Source: Hetaerina americana (taxonomy: Eukaryota; Arthropoda; Insecta; Odonata; Calopterygidae). Taken from it: a stretch of DNA of 64,000 nt. Positions 46,490 to 58,270 of this stretch are shown here, one piece after another. The notes below the pieces were generated by a model. The model saw nothing but the letters and a program-made list of their open reading frames with translations. It was not told the origin of the DNA and ran no database searches. The DNA is taken from assembly GCA_022747635.1 (NCBI GenBank), contig JAKTNV010000118.1, positions 496,501-560,500 of the forward strand. Direction: 5' to 3'. A program made the position numbers and the translations under genes. How positions within the stretch are numbered: position 1 is the first letter of the stretch; every line of letters starts with the position of its first letter.

Positions 46490-46699
46490 GATGGAAAAAA
46501 CGGTAGAAAAAATCATTTTGGAAAAATAAGAGATTAGTTATAGACCTGATAGATTTAAGATGCTATTTTTTCCACAAGCAATAATGGATCGTAATAACAT
46601 TGTTCGACCGTGGTAGGGTCATGTTCCGGTAACAATTAGTCTGGTGTGTTTTCACCCCCTGCCACACACCCTAGAGGTGGATTTTAGAGCACATAATTA
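46490..46699 (+). mobile_element. LINE family A 3' end
   Basis: Starts near the YRPDRFKM-like region and ends in CACCCCCTGCCACACACCCT followed by a variant end. A perfect hairpin follows directly. Confidence 0.65.
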
Positions 46700-46741
46700 T
46701 TACTATAAGGTAATCCACGTAAGTGGATTACCTTATAGTAA
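46700..46741. repeat. 19-bp perfect hairpin, 4-nt loop
   Basis: TTACTATAAGGTAATCCAC (46700-46718) and its exact complement (46723-46741) surround GTAA. It lies between a LINE 3' end and an antisense RTE-type LINE. Confidence 0.95.
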
Positions 46742-46754
46742 GGGTAAGGAAAAA

Positions 46755-48292
46755 CACAAAATCCAAAAACCTACTCTTCCAACACCCTTATCCTGTTCCT
46801 GCCCTTTCCTCGTTTGCCTAACATTCTCCCCTCTATTACAGTATTCAACATCCCACTATTCCATTTTTCCTGCCTCCATAGGATTTCGCCCAACAAACCC
46901 CTCTCTTTGCCCACCTTACCAAGTACTTCCCCATATGTTTTCTTCTCGGTCCATTTCACCTCCATTCTCCTCCACACCCACATTTCAAAAGCCTCCAGTC
47001 TACGTCGATCCTCCTGCTTCAATGACCATGTTTCCGCGCCATGCATAACTACGCTCCATATCAAAGTTTTTACGAGTCTTTTCTTAATATCCTTACTCAA
47101 CGTCCCCGTCATCAACTCCCTCCTCCTTGTGAAAGCCTCTTTGCCTAGCGCAATTCTTCTCCTTACGTCCCTATTACTTTGACCGTGTTGGTCCAAAACA
47201 CTACCGAGATACGTAAACTGTTCTACCTGCTCTAGTTTTTGCCTTCCTATTCTAATGCTTAGCTTAGTCTTTTCCTTTATAGAAAATCGCATGACCTTTG
47301 TTTTATCAATATTGATTCTCATCCCATACCTTTCGAACTGAATTTTCAATTCACTCAACAATGCGCCCAACCCCTTGGATGACTGAAAAACTAAAGCTTG
47401 GTCATCAGCAAACCTAACTGATTTTACGAATTTCCCGCCCACTTTCATTCCTACCTCCAGTTCTTCCCATGCCTCTTCAATCATTTCCTCCACATATACC
47501 TTGAACAACAACGGTGATGATGGGCAACCTTACACCTCTTCCTAAGACTGCCTATCCGGATTCCCCGTTCCCCACTCGTCTCTGAGAAGTCTGAGACACG
47601 TAAGGTTGCGGGTTAGCCTCCTGTTCCTCCAATCTATTCCTATTTTCTTCAATATACTCATTAGTTTTCCCAATGCACTCTATCAAACGCCTTTTCGAAA
47701 TCTACGAAACAGGCAAATATCTTCTGGTTGTATTCTATATTCCTCTCGATTAGTAATCTAGTTACTGCAATGGCATCACGTGTTTTCCTTCCTAAACCCA
47801 AACTGATCATCCCCTAAGTAACCATTGGCCATACTCTCTATCCTTCTGTTTATGATCCTGAGAACAACTTTAGCATCGTGGGATATCAAACATATCGTCC
47901 TGTAGTCCTCACATGATGTAGCCTTTACCTTTTTCGGAATTGGAACTAAAACTGATCTCACAAAGTCTTCCGGCCAGATTCCTTCCTCGTAGATACTACG
48001 AATCAGTCCATATAGCCTCTTCCTGCCACATTTTCCTAAACATTTCAGTAGTTCCGCAGGAATGTTATCCACCCCCACGGCCTTTTTTAGGTTCATCTCC
48101 CTGAATGCCCTTTCTATCCCATCGTCGAGTATGCGTGGACCTAAGCTATCTTCCTCCACGTCGTGTCCCTTTTCTGTGTCTAACTTTGTTGGTTTAAATT
48201 CTTTACTGTAGAGTTCTTTTATATATTCCTTCTACTGGATCTTTTCTGTGTCAACTATTATCTTACCCGCCATATCTCTCACTGCTAGCATA
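46755..48292 (-). mobile_element. RTE-type LINE, antisense, 3' two-thirds of RT
   Basis: On the minus strand the RT begins near 48160 (RAFREMNLKKAVGVDNIPAE, LVPIPKKVKATSCEDYRTIC, DDQFGFRKENT). After a frame break near 47775-47515 it continues with the catalytic FADDQAL (47405) and the C-terminal part. That part has FTYLGSVLDQHG and MHGAETWSLKQEDRRRLEAF followed by MWVWRRMEVKWTEK. This set is typical of the RTE clade. The 246-codon frame 47511-46771 is intact. The 5' end is foldback-duplicated. Confidence 0.88.
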
Positions 48293-48385
48293 GAGATATG
48301 CTAGCAGTGAGAGATATGGTGGGTAAGATAATAGTTGACACAGAAAAGATCCAATAGAAGAAATATATAGAAGAACTCTACAGTA
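48204..48385. repeat. 89-bp inverted repeat at RTE LINE 5' end
   Basis: 48204-48292 and 48297-48385 are complementary over 89 bp with four mismatches and no gaps, around GAGA. A third partial copy of the centre (about 36 bp) follows at 48396-48431. Confidence 0.93.
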
Positions 48386-48439
48386 TCTCTATACGCCATA
48401 TCTATCACTGCTAGCATAGAGATATGCTAGGGTAGATGA

Positions 48440-49610
48440 ATAAATAATAAATTTCAGAAAGAGCTCAGCGAATTCAAAAGGAAAAGATCATCAGAACATT
48501 TGAAAAAGAATCCGAAAGCATTTTAGGCTTTAGTCAGAGAGGTTCAGGGAAATCAGTCAACAGATAATTCAATAAAAAATGATAATGGCCAACTAATTAA
48601 ATTCCTTCTTACAAAGCGCCTTCACCAATATCCCATAGAATAACCCCGATGGCTTATCAAATCGTGCCGGTGCACCGATGCCCGAGATAGAAATCACACA
48701 TCATGGAATAGAACGTTTGCTGACAAATTTTAAGCCTAATAAATCCTCCAGATCCGATGATATACCCGCTCGTGTATTAATTATTCCAGCCTCGGAAATT
48801 ACGCCGTATCTAGAAATAATATTTAAGAGGTGGCTGGTAGATCACAAGTCTCCCATAGGTTGGAATACAGCTAACGTAACACCAATATTTAAAAACTGAG
48901 AGAAGAAGGAACCCGAGGAATCACAGATATATATCCCTCACATCCATGTTGTGCAAAGTTATGGAATGCATAGTAGCTAGTTTGATAGTGAGGCACCTCG
49001 ATAATAGAAAATTATTAAGGAAAAATCAGCACGTTTTCCGAAAAAGTAGATCTTGCGAGACACAAATTGCGCTTTTTTCTATGGTATTCTTATTTCGGGA
49101 GAGAGCAATGTGCCAATGAACGCCGATTATCTAGATTTTAAGGCTTTCGACAAAGTACCTCATAAAAAACCTACTCGCGAAGTTAGACGCATATGGCAAA
49201 GATAAAAATATCCGGGGTTGGATTTAAGACTTTTTGAATGGTCGGGTTCAAAGAGTAATGACAGATGGAGTTAGCTCAAATGCATCAGAAGTTACTTCAG
49301 GTGTTTTTTATTCCTACTTCACGTCAACGACGTTGAACCCGTAGTCACTATTAAGATAGATTTATTTGCCGACGATACATGTTTACCGTGATACCCGTGA
49401 TCCTGAGAACACAGCAGCTTTATCAGATGACCTTAATGCTTTACAACGCTGGTGCGACACTTGGCAATAAGAATTAAAGGTAAAATGGGGCGTGCTGATG
49501 AATTGTGGAAAGAGAGCAATACCCTCCGGTACGCCTACTACGTTGGGAACACCGAAATGGAATGTCCAGATTTGATTAAATACTTCGGAATTATCCTGCA
49601 AATAATACAC
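48440..49610 (+). mobile_element. LINE family A, linker to mid-RT, degraded
   Basis: The linker (NPKAF-like at 48515), RT opening (LTNFKPNKSSRSDDIPARVL, 48725), ISLTSMLCKVMECIVASLIV (48935), LLRKNQHVFRKSRSCETQIA and LNGRVQRVMTDGVSSNASEV (49240) are readable in shifting frames. The catalytic motif region near 49365 is altered. Ends near 49605. Confidence 0.75.
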
Positions 49611-49686
49611 AAAGTAAATTCTCCTCTTCCCCTACCTTATAATATTTCATACACACGAACAAGAAACGTTTGACTCGGGCTGAACT

Positions 49687-50525
49687 AGTATTTCCCAAAG
49701 TTTTTCGAGCCACCCCCCGAAAGTTTTAGGATCCATTCACCCCTACAAAACGCCCCCCAATCGGCAGCTTAAAAACAATAACCAAAATCATAAAACAATA
49801 TAGCCTAATGAGAAACATTGAAGTAGTTAAATTAAATACAATGAATAATCAAATGTTTATTTCCAATCTAATAGATGCATAGTTTTCTTATTACAAGACT
49901 TAATACAAAAGACATAATATGCAATGAAAGGAACTTGGGAGAGAAATACTTTTTCATAAAAATAAATTATCAAAATAATTAATTTTAAGGTAATTTTTTA
50001 ATAAGTTTAAGTGCCTTTTTTACTTAAATCAAGCAAATATATAACATCACCACATTTTCAATTTATGAAAATTGAACTTCAAATCATGGTTTGTTAAAAT
50101 GGTTAAACAATACTGATTATAGTTTTGCTGAAGTTTCTATTGATGATAGTTTTTCATAGTTTTGAAGTAATTTAAGGAGATTCTACTGCCTAATTTAAGA
50201 ACATATTTCCCTCAAATAAAATTTTAATGGACGGATGAGCTTGATGTCCTGATGCCAGTTTTCCCACGTCCGGTATATTGCCACTTAGCAGGACTCTGAA
50301 ATCACCGCCTTCACAAACCTGAAGTCTCTTCCTCTGCTTGGAAATAAGCCGAATGGCTGCACCAAAACCACGTTCCAGCAGTTATGAAGTCGGAAATGAA
50401 AGGTGGAGTTTCTTAACCACCATCCATAATGCGGGGTAACAATCGGCAACCTCCTTCTGCAACAAAAACTCTTGATCATTTATCTTAAATTTTGGTTTTA
50501 ATTCAACGTCATCTGACGTACGACC
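49687..50525 (-). mobile_element. hAT transposon remnant (ZBED5/Buster-like), copy 1
   Basis: The minus strand at 50520-50228 encodes the C-terminal dimerisation region of a hAT transposase: EFLLQKEVADCYPALWMVVK, SFPTS, then after a frameshift LLERGFGAAIRLISKQRKRL. About 540 bp of 3' sequence follows, ending TTTCCCAAAG..GAGCC, which resembles hAT terminal repeats. A second copy of both parts lies at 58271-59294. Confidence 0.75.
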
Positions 50526-50529
50526 AAAA

Positions 50530-50945
50530 TACTTTCGAGTATTTTTTTAAATTTTCCGCTAATTTTTTTCCATTTGATTTTTGCTTAACGCTTCCCGTGG
50601 TACCTTCTTGGCATTTGCCCTACCTATCTTTTAATCATAATTACTCTCATTTATTTTGTCAATAGAGATATCAGCACGAATATTTTCATCTTGGAATGAC
50701 ATGTCCTTTGAGGACGCAATGCTTTCCTAACATCCGCGTTGTTCCATCTTAGCTCCGTGTTATCTTTCGTACATTTATTGCGAATGAACCTGTTCACTGC
50801 TGAGCGCGTGATCTCAAGGAAGTGATTCTCAGTATTTTGGTGATTACTATCTTCTTTAAAACTTGCAAATTGATTCCGTAGCACGCACTTTAGGCCTCTA
50901 CAGTCCCATTCTTTAAACAAGTAAAGTTTTGGGAAACATTCAATG
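50530..50945 (-). mobile_element. LINE linker region, antisense
   Basis: An 89-codon minus-strand frame (50920-50651) reads EITRSAVNRFIRNKCTKD and ELRWNNADVRKAL. The same linker occurs at the centre of the foldback near 34210-34330. Confidence 0.6.
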
Positions 50946-50999
50946 ATCGCTTATTTAAAAAAGTAGTTTGTATTGATTGATGTTTACTTTGGATTCACG

Positions 51000-52178
51000 A
51001 ATCAAAACACATCGATGGGCACGTTTCTAACTTAACTTCTGCCATTAACGACACGATGATGGGAAACATTCCGGTTTACATCAAGCTCGATAATCAACAC
51101 CCTTGGTGGACCGCTAAACTAGAACGTATGAAAGAAGTCGTTAACAATCTTCGTAAAGACTACCAAAAGTGTAACTCTCTGGATAAACGCATATTCCTTC
51201 ACAGATATAAAACCAAGTTAAATGATTATGAGCTCGTAGGTGTCACATTAAGTGTTCCCCAAGTGTAATCGGACCTCTTTTATTCCTACTTCACGTAAAA
51301 AACGTTGATTCCACAGTCACCAGTAAGATATCCCGAACATGCGTTGGTTTACCGTGATGCCCGTGATCCTGAAGACACAGCAGTTTTGTCAGATGACCTG
51401 AATGTTATACATGGCCGGTGTGACACTTGGCAATGAGAATTAAACGTAAAATATGGCGTGCTGATGAATTTTTGGAAAAGAGCAATTTCCTCCCGAACGC
51501 CGACTGCATCGGGAGCACCGAAATGGAATCTGTAGACTCGGTTAAATACTTGAGGGCGTTACCCTCACTCACGAACTCTCCTGGGTGAAACAGGGAATAT
51601 GTGGAAAATCCAACAAAAAATGAGGATTTATTATGAGAGTATTGGGTAAATGTGATGAAAAGGTCAAAGAGAAATGTTTTATTTGGTTGGTTAGGCCTCA
51701 TTTAGTATATGCTGCATGAATATGGGATCCTCCCGAAGTTGGATTGATTGCCGAATCGGATCGCGTGCGGCGTGGAGGAGCTAGATTTGCAAAACGTTGT
51801 CATGATAACCTTAGTAGTGTATCCAAAATATTAGAGGAGCTAGGCTGGGAATCACTCTCACGGAGCGAAGGTTAAAGTACAGAATAATTAATTTGCATAA
51901 AATGAAAGTCGTCTCTTTAGCAGTGATGCTGAAAATGTACTATTACTCCCATCGCACGTTAGGAGAGATCATGTCAATAAATTTTTAAAAATTGAGCGCA
52001 AAGCAGAGAGATTGAAGAGGTAATTTTTTTCCGCGAAAGATATGGGATCAGAATAAAATTATATGACCGCGGTAAGGGTGAACATACTCGTATAAGGGCC
52101 AAAATTTATCTGTTGTGTGTTCACCCCCTGCCACATCTCCTAACGGTGGCCTCCAGGGTACTAAAATATCTAAAAAGT
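51000..52178 (+). mobile_element. LINE copy with deleted RT core
   Basis: The plus strand begins with an endonuclease-RT linker (HPWWTAKLERMKEVVNNLRK, 51100) and at 51240 jumps to the family A VPQ motif region. It then runs through the C-terminus (CDEKVKEK at 51650, ESDRVRRGGARFAKR at 51750) and the 3' tail ending ACTAAAATATCTAAAA. RT domains 1-4 are missing at the joint. Confidence 0.75.
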
Positions 52179-52198
52179 ATCTATATAAATGGCAAATG

Positions 52199-52497
52199 GG
52201 ATCGAGATGGTGCGGGGGCTAACGTACTGGCTTCCCACCCATAGGGCCTGGGTTCGAATCCCGGCGGTGTTGAATATTTTTCAGAGGTATCTCGATCCCT
52301 ACTTGAGGTGCTTCGTGGAGGAGTGAGTACGCCGTCCGTCGGACGGGACGTTAAGCTGCGGACCCCTTGGCGCCTTTCGTAAAGAGAAGGCTAATGCCGA
52401 CGCCGAGTTTCTTTCCACCCTTCATCCTTTTCTGTCCATCCCCTATGGCGCAAATGACCTCAGCTGTCGGTCGCCTCACCTCCATGCTACTACTGTA
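52199..52497 (+). mobile_element. SINE family 1
   Basis: Full structure with B-box (GGTTCGAATCC at about 52250), shared body and (CTA)n end. About 11 bp (GGCACCTTGA-like) is missing before GAGTGAGTACGCCG compared with other copies. It lies 20 bp after a LINE 3' end. Confidence 0.9.
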
Positions 52498-52509
52498 AGT
52501 GGCTAATCA

Positions 52510-53150
52510 AAGATTGTGTATAAATAGAAGAGCTCGATCGCATGGGTGGGTGCCCGATAAAGGAAAGAATTTTGCGTAGGACGGCACTAGAATATAGGAG
52601 AAGAGCCAGCAGATTTTGGATTAGGGAGAGAGGGAAAGGAGAGGAAGCAATGGAAAGAAGGCCAGAAGTACTTGGGAGATCTGTGTAGTGTAAGTGAAAA
52701 AACTTAGTGGCTAAATATGGAGGGGGAGAGCGAAGTTGAGAAAGAATGCATTGTTGGAGGACATCTTGCTGAGTGAAGCTGTGGCAGCGTTGAAAGAGAT
52801 GATAAGATGGGAATTCGCAGGGCATGGATGGATGTAATACCTGCAGAGCAGCTAATGAAATGTCTGCAGGAAGAGGGATTGATGGATTTGATATCCCCAA
52901 GCAACAGAATTTACTGTCGTGGACAGTGTCCGCTGGATTTTGTGAGAACAGAGATGATACCATTACCAAAGAAGAAAGGAACGAGGTAATATGAGGAGGA
53001 ACATCGTACAATAAGCCCCATCACCCAAACAGCGGAGGTATTGCTGAGGATAGTTAACAGAAGGAGACTGAGCAAAATCATTGAGGAGAGCAGAGCGGAG
53101 GAACAAGAAGAATATCGTATTGGTGCAAGGAATGGGGATTAGCACTTAGC
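52510..53150 (+). mobile_element. RTE-type LINE fragment, degraded
   Basis: The plus strand reads VIPAEQLMKCLQEEGLMDLI and CPLDFVRTEMIPLPKKKGTR, then after a frame change HRTISPITQTAEVLLRIVNR and EQEEYRIGARNG. This is the same RT segment as the antisense RTE copy at 48160-47780, but divergent. Confidence 0.7.
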
Positions 53151-53239
53151 ATTAGCGAATGCGCAGTTTTGAAATCTTGTACCAAAGAAAGTGACGAGAA
53201 GGACATATCATAAATTATGAAACAGAGGGTTCAGCGCCA

Positions 53240-54060
53240 ACTACGGCCAATCAAGTTATATATTTAAGGGTAGTTCTAACACCACCCCTTTCATGGGTAG
53301 TACGTCTCGGGACGATATGCTGATCCGCTTTAAAGAAAGGCATCATTAAACGGGTATTGATGAAATATTACGATAAAGTAAAATAGAAGTATTGTTTCAC
53401 CCTAGTTAAGCGTTATTTGGAATATGTCGCAAGTATTTGGGATCCTTGTCACAACATTTGGTAAAAAGAGTCCGATGAAGTCCAGGGAAAATCCGCCAGA
53501 TTCTTCAAAAAATTGTTACGATGAAAATACGTGTACTTATGTCAGGTATTTTAGAGGAATTAGGCCGGGAGTCACTCGAGATAGGAAGAGAACAAGCGCC
53601 GCTTGGACTCAAGCAACGTTCAGCACATACGAGTTAAACGATGACACAAGAGGAAATATTATTGCCCCACACTATTTAAGTAGATGAGACCACAAAGATA
53701 AGACGAGGGAAATTGATTCCAGTACTGATTGATAGAAGTGCTGGTTCTTTTCCCGGACAATCAGGAATCGCAGTAGTAAGAAATCCATGTCATTATAGAA
53801 ATAGTGAACGCATCCCGTTTACAAGTCAGGAAACGCTGCGCATTCATAAGTTGCAGTCGTAGACACATGTCCACGTCAGATGCTAGCATATGTATTTGAA
53901 AGTCTGTGGGGCAAAAGCGTTTTTGCATGAACATATTAGGAGTAAATGGACATAAAGTTATTACTTTTGCATGTGGTTTTATTCTGCTGTACAAGTGGTG
54001 ACCTAGGACCACGCCCCACCACACGCCTTTGCGGTGGCTCCCCGGCGGATGACCTATGAC
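53240..54060 (+). mobile_element. LINE family B C-terminus and 3' tail
   Basis: IKRVLMKYYDKVK at 53350, KRYLEYVASIWDPCHN at 53405, then frameshifted pieces of the EELGRESLE and YLSRSDHKDK regions. The tail at 53930-54050 has the CCACGCCCCACCACACGCCT end. Compared with family A the tail is different, hence the separate label. Confidence 0.65.
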
Positions 54061-54207
54061 GATGATGAATTAGGTTTCGCAAGATCTGTTCCTCCTATAT
54101 CCGCGCTGGTTGTGTATCTTACTACTATCGAGAAATCTCATAAGGTTAGCGACAATAATGTGTTCTGATATTTTACAAGAGGTGGATGTTAGAATTTAAG
54201 GGTCGCT

Positions 54208-54265
54208 GATTGGTTGGTTTTAGTCTCGATCGCGGTGATTGATTGGTTTTAGTCTCGATCGCCGC
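54208..54265. repeat. 29-bp tandem duplication
   Basis: TGGTTTTAGTCTCGATCGC with flanks is repeated at a 29-bp period, two copies, with a few differences. Confidence 0.85.
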
Positions 54266-54810
54266 CTTTACAGATGGGACTTACAGGTATATGAGCTACC
54301 TTCCATTCACGAGGTACTGAGTCATATTCTCTCGATTAAACAAAAACACTTTCTAAAAACGGGGCAATGTCTTCGCCTAATTCCTTCAGTATTCTAGCAG
54401 TTATTTCTTCAGGATCAGGAGCATTGTTTGCTTTGATACTCCGGAGCAGATATTCTATTCCCTTCTCGGTCAATGTAATGTGCCCCCAGGGTGATTGTGG
54501 AAACTCGTTTGCTGCGTCTGTATCTTTATTGTAGACGCTCCGGGAAAACTTGTTTAATTATATTCACCTTTTTCACGCTGTCTGTAATAAGTTCGCCGTT
54601 TTCCGCCTTCAAAGAATGTACAGTTGGACGTTTACCCTGCATTTCTCAAACGTGTAACTGGAATGACCTTGGAGTTTCCTCAAGACATTCGCATGGAATT
54701 TCAGATTTGAAGGAATGTAAGGCTTTGCGAATGATACTTTTTCTGAGATATTCTATTATTTTCTATCTGGATGTATTCATATGAACTACATCGTCACTCT
54801 TGAAACCATT
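54266..54810 (-). mobile_element. LINE linker and RT opening, antisense
   Basis: The complement reads through an RT opening (near 54430, KANNAPDPEEITARIL-like) and a linker with sequence shared with 60239-60540 (both carry TTTTTCACGCT and TTTTCCG.CTTCAAAGAAT). Degraded. Confidence 0.55.
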
Positions 54811-56270
54811 TAAAAAATCTTATTTTAGACTTCGTTGCTTTCTTAATGCCAATCTGACTTCTCCCTTGGGCCATCTGGATTACTTATGGCCGTATTTAAG
54901 TTTGGTTCAAATTTGCGTCTTCATTCCTTCGCATATAATATTTAGGAAATACTTTCAAGTCTTCCCTTTATTGGTGGGCAGTGTTTTTGTCTTGAAATCT
55001 AGACACTGGTTTTCTTAAATATTCTCGAAGCCCGCGTAAATTTTCCTCGTTGGATAAGTACGCTTTTCCTTGTGTGCCTTCACGAATTCAGTTTTTTATT
55101 GTACAAGAATAGCATTGTAGTCGCGGATCCCGTCCATTGTTTCAATTTCTTCAATGATCTCGGGATTAGAAGTCGCGGAAAGAAGTGAGCGCGTCGGATG
55201 GATACGTCGAGGAGTCGTCTCGGTCACACACCGACGACGCCACGGGGGGGCTTGGTGCTGAGGTGGAAAGCGAATGAGGGCTTCAGAGCGTTGAGCACGT
55301 CCTTCCTCAGGAGCGATGAAATTCGTGGCGCTAATAGCATCTGTAATAACTAATATTCCCGAGCGAATTCATATTTAGCGAAATGAAATATTCATTCTAA
55401 CGATGAGAAAGCTCCTATTATTTTAATGGATGCTGATGATGACGACAGTGATCGTGATATTAATCTGATTTTACTTTACAAGTTAGAAATTATTAATTAC
55501 TGGTGCGGACAGTATGCACTTTTTGCTGTGAAATCACGTGTCCAGGCTGCTGTGGAAATAGCATGATCCAGGAAATAGATAATTTTCAAGGTCCTCTTCT
55601 TTGATTACGAAAATGATGTCGACAGTGCGAAATTTGGGAAACATTTGAATAATGATCAGTTCCGGATAATATACGCCGACTGGGCAGTCCATATAACGGC
55701 GCCGGCAGTCATAGTTCTAAGACAATTTATTAATTTAATTGAACGGTAACGTGTAGTGCGTTGAGAAACCTTGAAAATCGCGTATTATTGCGCGAATGTT
55801 GAAATATATTGATAAATAGGTAGAATACGCAGTCCATATAACGCCGCCAATAGTTACTAGATACTACTAGATGACTTGATACTACTACAGGCTAGTCCAC
55901 TAGATGGCTTTTAAGTGCTGCAATTGCCCATAAAATGGTGAGGTTTACCTTGGTTGAGAAAATAAACGTTGAGCAGGCGTCCACTCGTGATTGAGCATGG
56001 GCACAATCAATCTGCCAGCATCCAGGCGAGGCGAATGGATGTGAAATAAGGGAATGCACTCGACTTGTGAGCAGCCGTGGATGGCGGGCGACGGTGCAGC
56101 GGCTCTCATCTCTCATCAAGACTCAGTCGAAAAGTACTCCAACGGCTGGAGCAATGCAAACAAGGAAGGCAACGGGGAAGCATTCAAAACGAACAGCGGC
56201 AGCTCATCGATATCCTCTTTCTTTCATTGAATTACATAGCAGACGCAGTGGCGCCCCCTAAGTTAATACA
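54811..56270. other. No recognised gene
   Basis: About 1.45 kb. A short motif AGTCCATATAACGGCGCC recurs with changes at about 55686 and 55831. Nothing else was recognised. Confidence 0.35.
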
Positions 56271-57185
56271 GGGTTCGTCCGGAAAATAAGTGTACTGATT
56301 TTTTCCCGCCACTCCAGGCGCGCCCAGCACCGCTCTGACGGACTGCGATTGGAGGGGGGTATGTTGGCAAGCGACGCTGAAAAAGGCAGTCGGCTATGAG
56401 CTGTGGTGTAGTGAGGAGCTCTGTTAACGCGAACCTCCACGCTTCGACCCACGTCACGGAACGCGATGCCGAAGTTTTTGGAGCAGCGTTATTCCATCAA
56501 ATTTGCGGTAAAGCTTGGGAAATCGTCTACCGAAACTGTCGGTATGATTAACCAGGCTTACGGGGAGTCAGCCATGTCCAAAAACATGATCTTTCGGTGG
56601 CACAAGATGTTCGTGGAGGGCAGAGAAGAGGTCGACGACGAACCACGGCCTGGACGCCCATCAACGACACTCACCGACGAAAATGTGCGAAAAGTTCGCG
56701 ATGTACTGAACTCTGATCGTCGTCTTAGTGTTCGGATGATAGCAGAGCAGTGTAATGTGCCAAAAACAAGAGTGCACGAGATTATTAGGGAGCAATTACA
56801 GATGCGAAAAATTTGTGCAAAGTTGGTGCCGAAAGTGCTCAGTGATGATCAAAGACTCAATCGTTTGGAAATCGCGACACAACCTGCGGATCACTGCAAA
56901 AATGATCCACATTTTTTAGAAAACTGTTCTGTTCCCGAAGATAAAGAGGAGTTTGAAAGGAACGCGATACGGGACTTTGGACGCCGTCAAAGAGGCCGTG
57001 ACGACGTGTCTTCGAGAGGTTCCCGATGATGCCTTCGCGGGAGCGTTCCAGGAATGGGAACGCCGCTGGAACAAGTGCATCGACTCAAAAGGGTCCTATT
57101 TTGAGGAATATTAGCTTAAAATATGTAAGAGTGTAATAAATTTTTTTTCCTGAGCTCAGTACACTTATTTTCCGGACGAACCCTG
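56271..57185 (+). mobile_element. Deleted mariner (subfamily with CAGGGTTCG ends)
   Basis: CAGGGTTCGTCCGGAAAATA at 56271 and its complement ending 57185 are flanked by TA (56269-56270 and 57186-57187). At 915 bp it lacks the central catalytic region. It is the longer relative of the element at 17900-18458. Confidence 0.94.
56466..57029 (+). pseudogene. Mariner transposase, catalytic core deleted
   Basis: The frame keeps the N-terminal DNA-binding half (MPKFLEQRYSIKFAVKLGKS, then PGRPSTTLTDENVRKVRDVL and MRKICAKLVPKVLSDDQ). It reaches FLENCS and then jumps past the catalytic aspartates. The last part is out of phase. The normal C-terminus is readable in another frame to about 57115 (EWERRWNKCIDSKGSYFEEY). 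A DNA-binding protein without catalysis could still be made. Confidence 0.92.
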
Positions 57186-57187
57186 TA

Positions 57188-57784
57188 TACTCTGGAGGGT
57201 AACTATTTACTTCATAGTATCTCCTGGCGGATGCTATTCGATAGAGTACATATAGGCCAGAGGATGAGAAGGGACGCGTAGATATGCGAGCGACGGGGGC
57301 GTGTACTTTGATGTGCGTAAGCGAAATGAAACGAGGCGAGACTCTGGGAGCGGCAGCAACTTGATAATTCCAGCAGGCTCTACGAACGGAAACGCGGAAG
57401 AATTGTGAAGTGAGGACTCTGAAATACGACGGAAAGAACTCTAGGGTGAAGATAGCGAATAAACCCACAGAGACAGCCGTCTGTAGTGATGATATCGCAT
57501 GCCGAGAGGAGGAGACCACGATGATGAAGTGGAGTGGAGTGGCGATTCTAATTTGAAGGCGGAATAGCATTTAATTTTACGACGCTGCCGTCGAGGGCCA
57601 AGAAAGGGAAGGAAGTTGTGGCCCACGGAGAAAGGTATTAAGGCGAACAGTACAAATTAGTGGTGTCAAGCACCCTCCGTCAAAACACTTCAAGGAAGAC
57701 GGAACACGTGGGGGATGACAGGAGATGCCGGCAGACTCTTGTCCGACACGTATAGAATCAACTAGAGGATTGCGTAAAACTTCC
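57188..57784. other. No recognised feature
   Basis: About 600 bp; one 161-codon minus-strand frame (57570-57085) overlaps the mariner end and matches nothing recognised. Confidence 0.4.
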
Positions 57785-58190
57785 GTTTATCTATGACGCA
57801 TAGGGAATTATTATGGCCCCATAATATTTGGGTTGGTTAGGCCACAAAGGTAAGATCTTAGGGAGGTAGACTGCAGTTCGTAAGAAATCAAAGCCATAAT
57901 GGATATAATAAAGGTATTCGATTTACAAGTGAGAGCCAGATTAAACGCTGGGTAGACATCTAGTTCATTTTTAGGTGCCTTTGCAAATGTATGTTAGTTG
58001 CCAGTGTATGTGTTTGTATGTGTTTGTATGTTACACAGGTTTTTGCATGAATGCTCGTTCATACGTCACCGTGGGTGTGAATTGGCATGCTTTTGCTGGT
58101 TTTACGGATGTGTCCTAACACCCCCCGCCACACGCTCTTACGGCGGCTTGCGGGATATCGTGTGAATGTAGATGTAGACATTCTGGGGCA
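57785..58190 (+). mobile_element. LINE family B 3' end
   Basis: A degraded C-terminal part is followed by the 3' tail TAACACCCCCCGCCACACGC and a closing GAATGTAGATGTAGA run. It corresponds to the tails at 23595 (antisense) and 54000. Confidence 0.65.
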
Positions 58191-58270
58191 GGTAAATAGT
58201 GACCACAGTTTAGTTCTAATAAAAATGTGATTTAAGCTTGAAGAACTTGGAGAGGAGGGTTCGTTTAAAG

